Origin: DASPKT01 sp035626475
GTDB lineage: Bacteria > Pseudomonadota > Alphaproteobacteria > Azospirillales > Azospirillaceae
Length of the DNA: 64,000 nucleotides
Direction of reading: 5' to 3'
Assembly (NCBI GenBank): GCA_035626475.1
Contig: DASPNP010000063.1
Coordinates: forward strand, 107,349-171,348
In this document: in pieces, positions 61,053 to 64,000 of the stretch
Position numbering within the stretch: the first letter of the stretch is position 1
How the letters are laid out: each line of letters opens with the position of its first letter
Position numbers and translations under genes: made by a program
Notes under the pieces: generated by a model
The model's database searches: none
What the model was told of the DNA's origin: nothing
What the model saw: only the letters and a program-made list of their open reading frames with translations

Positions 61053-63086
61053 TCAGAATGCCTGGCCGATGCTGATGTAGAGCTGCCAGGAGGCGTCGCC
61101 GCGCTGCTTGTTGATGGGCACGCCCACATCCAGGCGCACGGGACCCAGCGGCGAGTAGTAGCGCACGCCCAGGCCGGCGCCCCAGCGCAGGTTCTCCGTC
61201 AGGTCGGGATACTCGGTCGTGTAGACGTTGCCGCCGTCGATGAAGGGGACGAGGCCGATGCTCTCGGTCACGCGGAAGCGGACCTCCGCCCCCACCTCGA
61301 ACAGGGAGCGGCCGCCCAGCGGGTCGTTCTCCGGGTCGCGCGGACCGACGCGCTGGTAGCCGTAGCCGCGCACCGAGCCGCCGCCGCCGGCGTAGAAGCG
61401 CTTGTCGGCCGGCACGTTCAGCACCTTGCCGCCCATCGCCGTGCCCAGCGCCAAGCGGCCGGCGGCGACCGTGCGCCCCTCCTCGTCGAAGGGGATGTAG
61501 AGGCTGCCGACGGTGCGGGCGATGACGAAGCTGGAACTGTCGCCCAGCAGCGCCGCGTAGGGCGTCACCACGCCCGACACGCGGAACCCGCGTGTCGGGT
61601 TCAGCAGATCGTCGCTGTTGTCCCAGGTGACGCCGACGGGAAAGCCGATCAGCGTGTTCTTGGTGGTCTGCAGGTTCTCCGTCACCTTGGACTGCTCGAA
61701 GGTGATGCCGGCGGTGCCGGTGAAGCCCTTGAAGAACTCGCGCTCCACCAGCGCCGTCAGGATCGCCGCCTCGCGGGAGAAGGCCTCGGGGCTTTCCGAC
61801 ACGAGCAGGGCGGACAGCTTCAGCTGCTGGTTGCGCGCCAGGAAGTCGGGCTCCAGATACTCCGTCGTCAGCCGGTAGTCGAAGGAACCGGGATCGCCGA
61901 AGGCGGTGCGGCCGATGCCCGACAGCTCGGCGCCGACCCGGAACCGCTCGGCCCCGCCCAGCAGGTTGCGGTGGCCCCAATAGGCGTTCGCGCCGAAGCC
62001 GTCGGCGGTGGAATATTCGGCGCCGAAGCCGATGAAATGGCGCTCGCGCTCCGTCACCTCGGCCGTGACCGGGACGGTGACCGGACCTTCCCCTGTATCT
62101 GCCGGCGCCTTGTCCGGGATACGCAGCCGCACCGCGTCGAAGACCTGCAGGTCCGACAGTTCGTCGCGCCCCTCGTTCAGCAGCTCCGGCCGGTACTCGG
62201 CGCCGGGCTTCCAGGGGATGCGCCGCTGCGCCGCCTTCTCCTTCAGCTTCTCCAGCCCGACGAACTGGACCGTGCCCAGCCGCACCTCGGGCCCGGGATC
62301 GACGACGAAGGTCACGTCCATGGTGCGGGTGGCGTGGTCGACCACCAGCCGCCGGTCCTCGACCCTTGCATAGGCGTAGCCCTTCTTCGCCAGGACCGAG
62401 GTCAGCGCGTCCTGGGCCGAAACGATGTCCGGCCCGCGCGCCGGCTCGCCTGGTTCCAGCTCGATCTCCTTGGGATCGACCGGGCCGCTGGGCAGCGTCT
62501 TGCCCTGGGGCGTCAGGGCCAGCACCTCGCGCAGCCGGTAGCGCTCGCCGGGCCGCACCTGGATGACGGCCTTGGCCGGCTCCGGCTCCAGCGTGACCTC
62601 CACCTCCAGCGAGGAATCGTAGAAGCCCTCGGAGCGCAGCGCGGCCATCAGCCGCTCCTCGTCGGCGCGGGCGCGGCTGCGCAGGCCGATGGGCGAGGGC
62701 GGCGGCTCGTCCCGCAGATTCATCAGCGAGGAGATGCCGCCCAGCAGCTCGCGCAGCCAGTTCTCCTCGACGCCCTGGATTTCGACGTCGTAACGGGTGC
62801 CGGTCCGCTCCTCCCGCCGCTCGCGCTCCTCCGACTGCTCGGGGATCAGCTCGGGATCGGCGGGGGCGGCCTGGGGGTCCGTCGACTGCGTCTGCGAGGC
62901 CGGGCCGGTGCCCCGCGGCTCCTCGCCGGTGGTGGGCAGCTGCGGCGGCGCCTGGGACAAGGCGGGAGCCTGGGCCAGGGCCGGAGCGGGGATGCAGAGG
63001 CAGGAGGCCAGCAGAAGGGCCGTGAGCGCCGGGGTCCTGCGGGCGGGGCCGGTGTCGGTGGGGGCTTGGCGGGCGGCTCTGGTCAT
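61053..63086 (-). CDS. tamA: outer-membrane Omp85-type protein TamA
   Basis: The 677-aa BamA-like barrel has a signal peptide (about 1-37, ending ALAQA), a disordered Pro/Gln-rich region and POTRA repeats (about 100-330; GFYDSSLEVEVTL, YAYARVEDRRLVVDHA). The surface-antigen barrel has GGSVRGYGYQ, the Omp85 VRGF/Y loop, and a C-terminal aromatic in IGQAF. The start ATG 63086 with GGAG is preferred over an upstream in-frame codon at 63176. It is the first gene of tamA-tamB; the divergent typA lies 379 bp away. Confidence 0.93.
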   Translation of the reverse strand: MTRAARQAPTDTGPARRTPALTALLLASCLCIPAPALAQAPALSQAPPQLPTTGEEPRGTGPASQTQSTDPQAAPADPELIPEQSEERERREERTGTRYDVEIQGVEENWLRELLGGISSLMNLRDEPPPSPIGLRSRARADEERLMAALRSEGFYDSSLEVEVTLEPEPAKAVIQVRPGERYRLREVLALTPQGKTLPSGPVDPKEIELEPGEPARGPDIVSAQDALTSVLAKKGYAYARVEDRRLVVDHATRTMDVTFVVDPGPEVRLGTVQFVGLEKLKEKAAQRRIPWKPGAEYRPELLNEGRDELSDLQVFDAVRLRIPDKAPADTGEGPVTVPVTAEVTERERHFIGFGAEYSTADGFGANAYWGHRNLLGGAERFRVGAELSGIGRTAFGDPGSFDYRLTTEYLEPDFLARNQQLKLSALLVSESPEAFSREAAILTALVEREFFKGFTGTAGITFEQSKVTENLQTTKNTLIGFPVGVTWDNSDDLLNPTRGFRVSGVVTPYAALLGDSSSFVIARTVGSLYIPFDEEGRTVAAGRLALGTAMGGKVLNVPADKRFYAGGGGSVRGYGYQRVGPRDPENDPLGGRSLFEVGAEVRFRVTESIGLVPFIDGGNVYTTEYPDLTENLRWGAGLGVRYYSPLGPVRLDVGVPINKQRGDASWQLYISIGQAF

Positions 63087-63220
63087 CGGCTCCGGTCGCG
63101 GGCGTCTGGGGGTCGGTCTCGCGGGCGGCGGTCCGGCGCCGCCTCCCCCGGGGCCTGGCGTCCTTCCCATCGCCACCGGGAAACCCCGCGCGGACGGGGA
63201 CGTTCCCGGACCGGAGGTTT

Positions 63221-63250
63221 ATACCCCCGCTCCGCCGGAGCATACCCCCG
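63221..63250. promoter_or_regulatory. paired direct repeats upstream of tamA
   Basis: ATACCCCCG occurs at 63221-63229 and 63242-63250, exactly 21 bp apart, two helical turns. Between them is GCTCCGCCGGAGC, a palindrome with 5-bp arms. This is a possible regulator site for tamA. Confidence 0.35.
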
Positions 63251-63367
63251 GGGCTCCGTTTCAGGCCGCCCGGGGCCCGCCTATCAGTCCCGCAACCCCC
63301 TCCTGCGCCCCGTGGACGGCTCCCCGCCTTCCAAATCGGCCCCCGAAAGGTTATATCACTGCCCGAC

Positions 63368-63401
63368 AATACCCGCGCCCCGGCCGGGTATTTTTGTTTT
63401 T
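63368..63401 (+). terminator. terminator-like hairpin in the typA leader
   Basis: AATACCCG (63368-63375) and CGGGTATT (63385-63392) form an 8-bp stem with a 9-nt loop, immediately followed by TTTGTTTTT. No plus-strand gene precedes it. It is 64 bp before the typA start, so it may act as an attenuator or mark a short RNA. Confidence 0.65.
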
Positions 63402-63465
63402 CCGGGTCACGGGCCAGCATTTCGCGGCGGCGGCGACCCTCCTGAAGGAAGTGGAAGCCCGTCCC

Positions 63466-64000
<535 letters not shown>

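Overview
The window is GC-rich (about 70 % by eye) with densely packed genes, short intergenic gaps and many coupled starts. Gene content points to an alphaproteobacterium, most likely Rhodospirillales/Azospirillales. Supporting genes are the single-chain indolepyruvate oxidoreductase, a DUF2125 protein, the NAGGN osmolyte genes, TamA/TamB next to typA, HisKA_2 kinases, UdgX, and DMT and MHS transporters. The taxon is an inference from family content; there is no rRNA in the window.

Layout. 1-10.7 kb is mostly housekeeping: a DUF2125 tail, aconitase A, a DUF1080 protein, threonine dehydratase, a 1155-aa indolepyruvate:ferredoxin oxidoreductase and RppH. A tRNA-Ser(CGA) at 10.8 kb is followed by a conspicuously AT-rich islet with one unknown protein. 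12.4-16 kb holds ngg-asnO, which make the compatible solute N-acetylglutaminylglutamine amide, followed by an MFS transporter and a divergent HisKA_2 kinase. 18.7-24 kb pairs a TonB-dependent receptor with an upstream membrane-anchored winged-helix/beta-propeller regulator. A MarR-type gene overlapped by a 72-codon gene and an MHS symporter follow. 27.2-34.4 kb is a ynjF-ynjB-ynjC-ynjD ABC transporter operon that runs into an Oar-like TonB receptor. 34.7-44 kb contains DNA repair genes (an endonuclease III-like protein and UdgX), adenine deaminase, two tandem paralogous microproteins of 47 and 49 aa, a fructosamine-kinase-type kinase, an SDR, and a porin plus a 53-aa lipoprotein.

44-51 kb: a YddG-like exporter, panD with two further DMT exporters, a cdd-deoC-deoA nucleoside salvage operon, and an RHH/PIN toxin-antitoxin pair with its own operator. 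50.7-56.6 kb: an Lrp regulator divergent from a LysE exporter and a GT-B glycosyltransferase, the oxyR / ahpC-ahpD peroxide-defence locus, and a second, toxin-first PIN/RHH pair behind a near-perfect palindrome. 56.6-64 kb: tamB, tamA and, divergently, the start of typA.

Non-coding structure. There are several intrinsic terminators and two families of dispersed inverted repeats. One family (4.0 and 34.5 kb) is nested and carries an 88-bp MITE-like insertion with a 7-bp target duplication. The other family is at 4.9 and 12.3 kb. No IS transposase, integrase, CRISPR array or rRNA was seen. The most novel-looking items are the tandem microproteins, the AT-rich tRNA-adjacent gene, the propeller-sensor regulator/TonB receptor pair, the nested MITE-like elements and the terminator-like hairpin in the typA leader.
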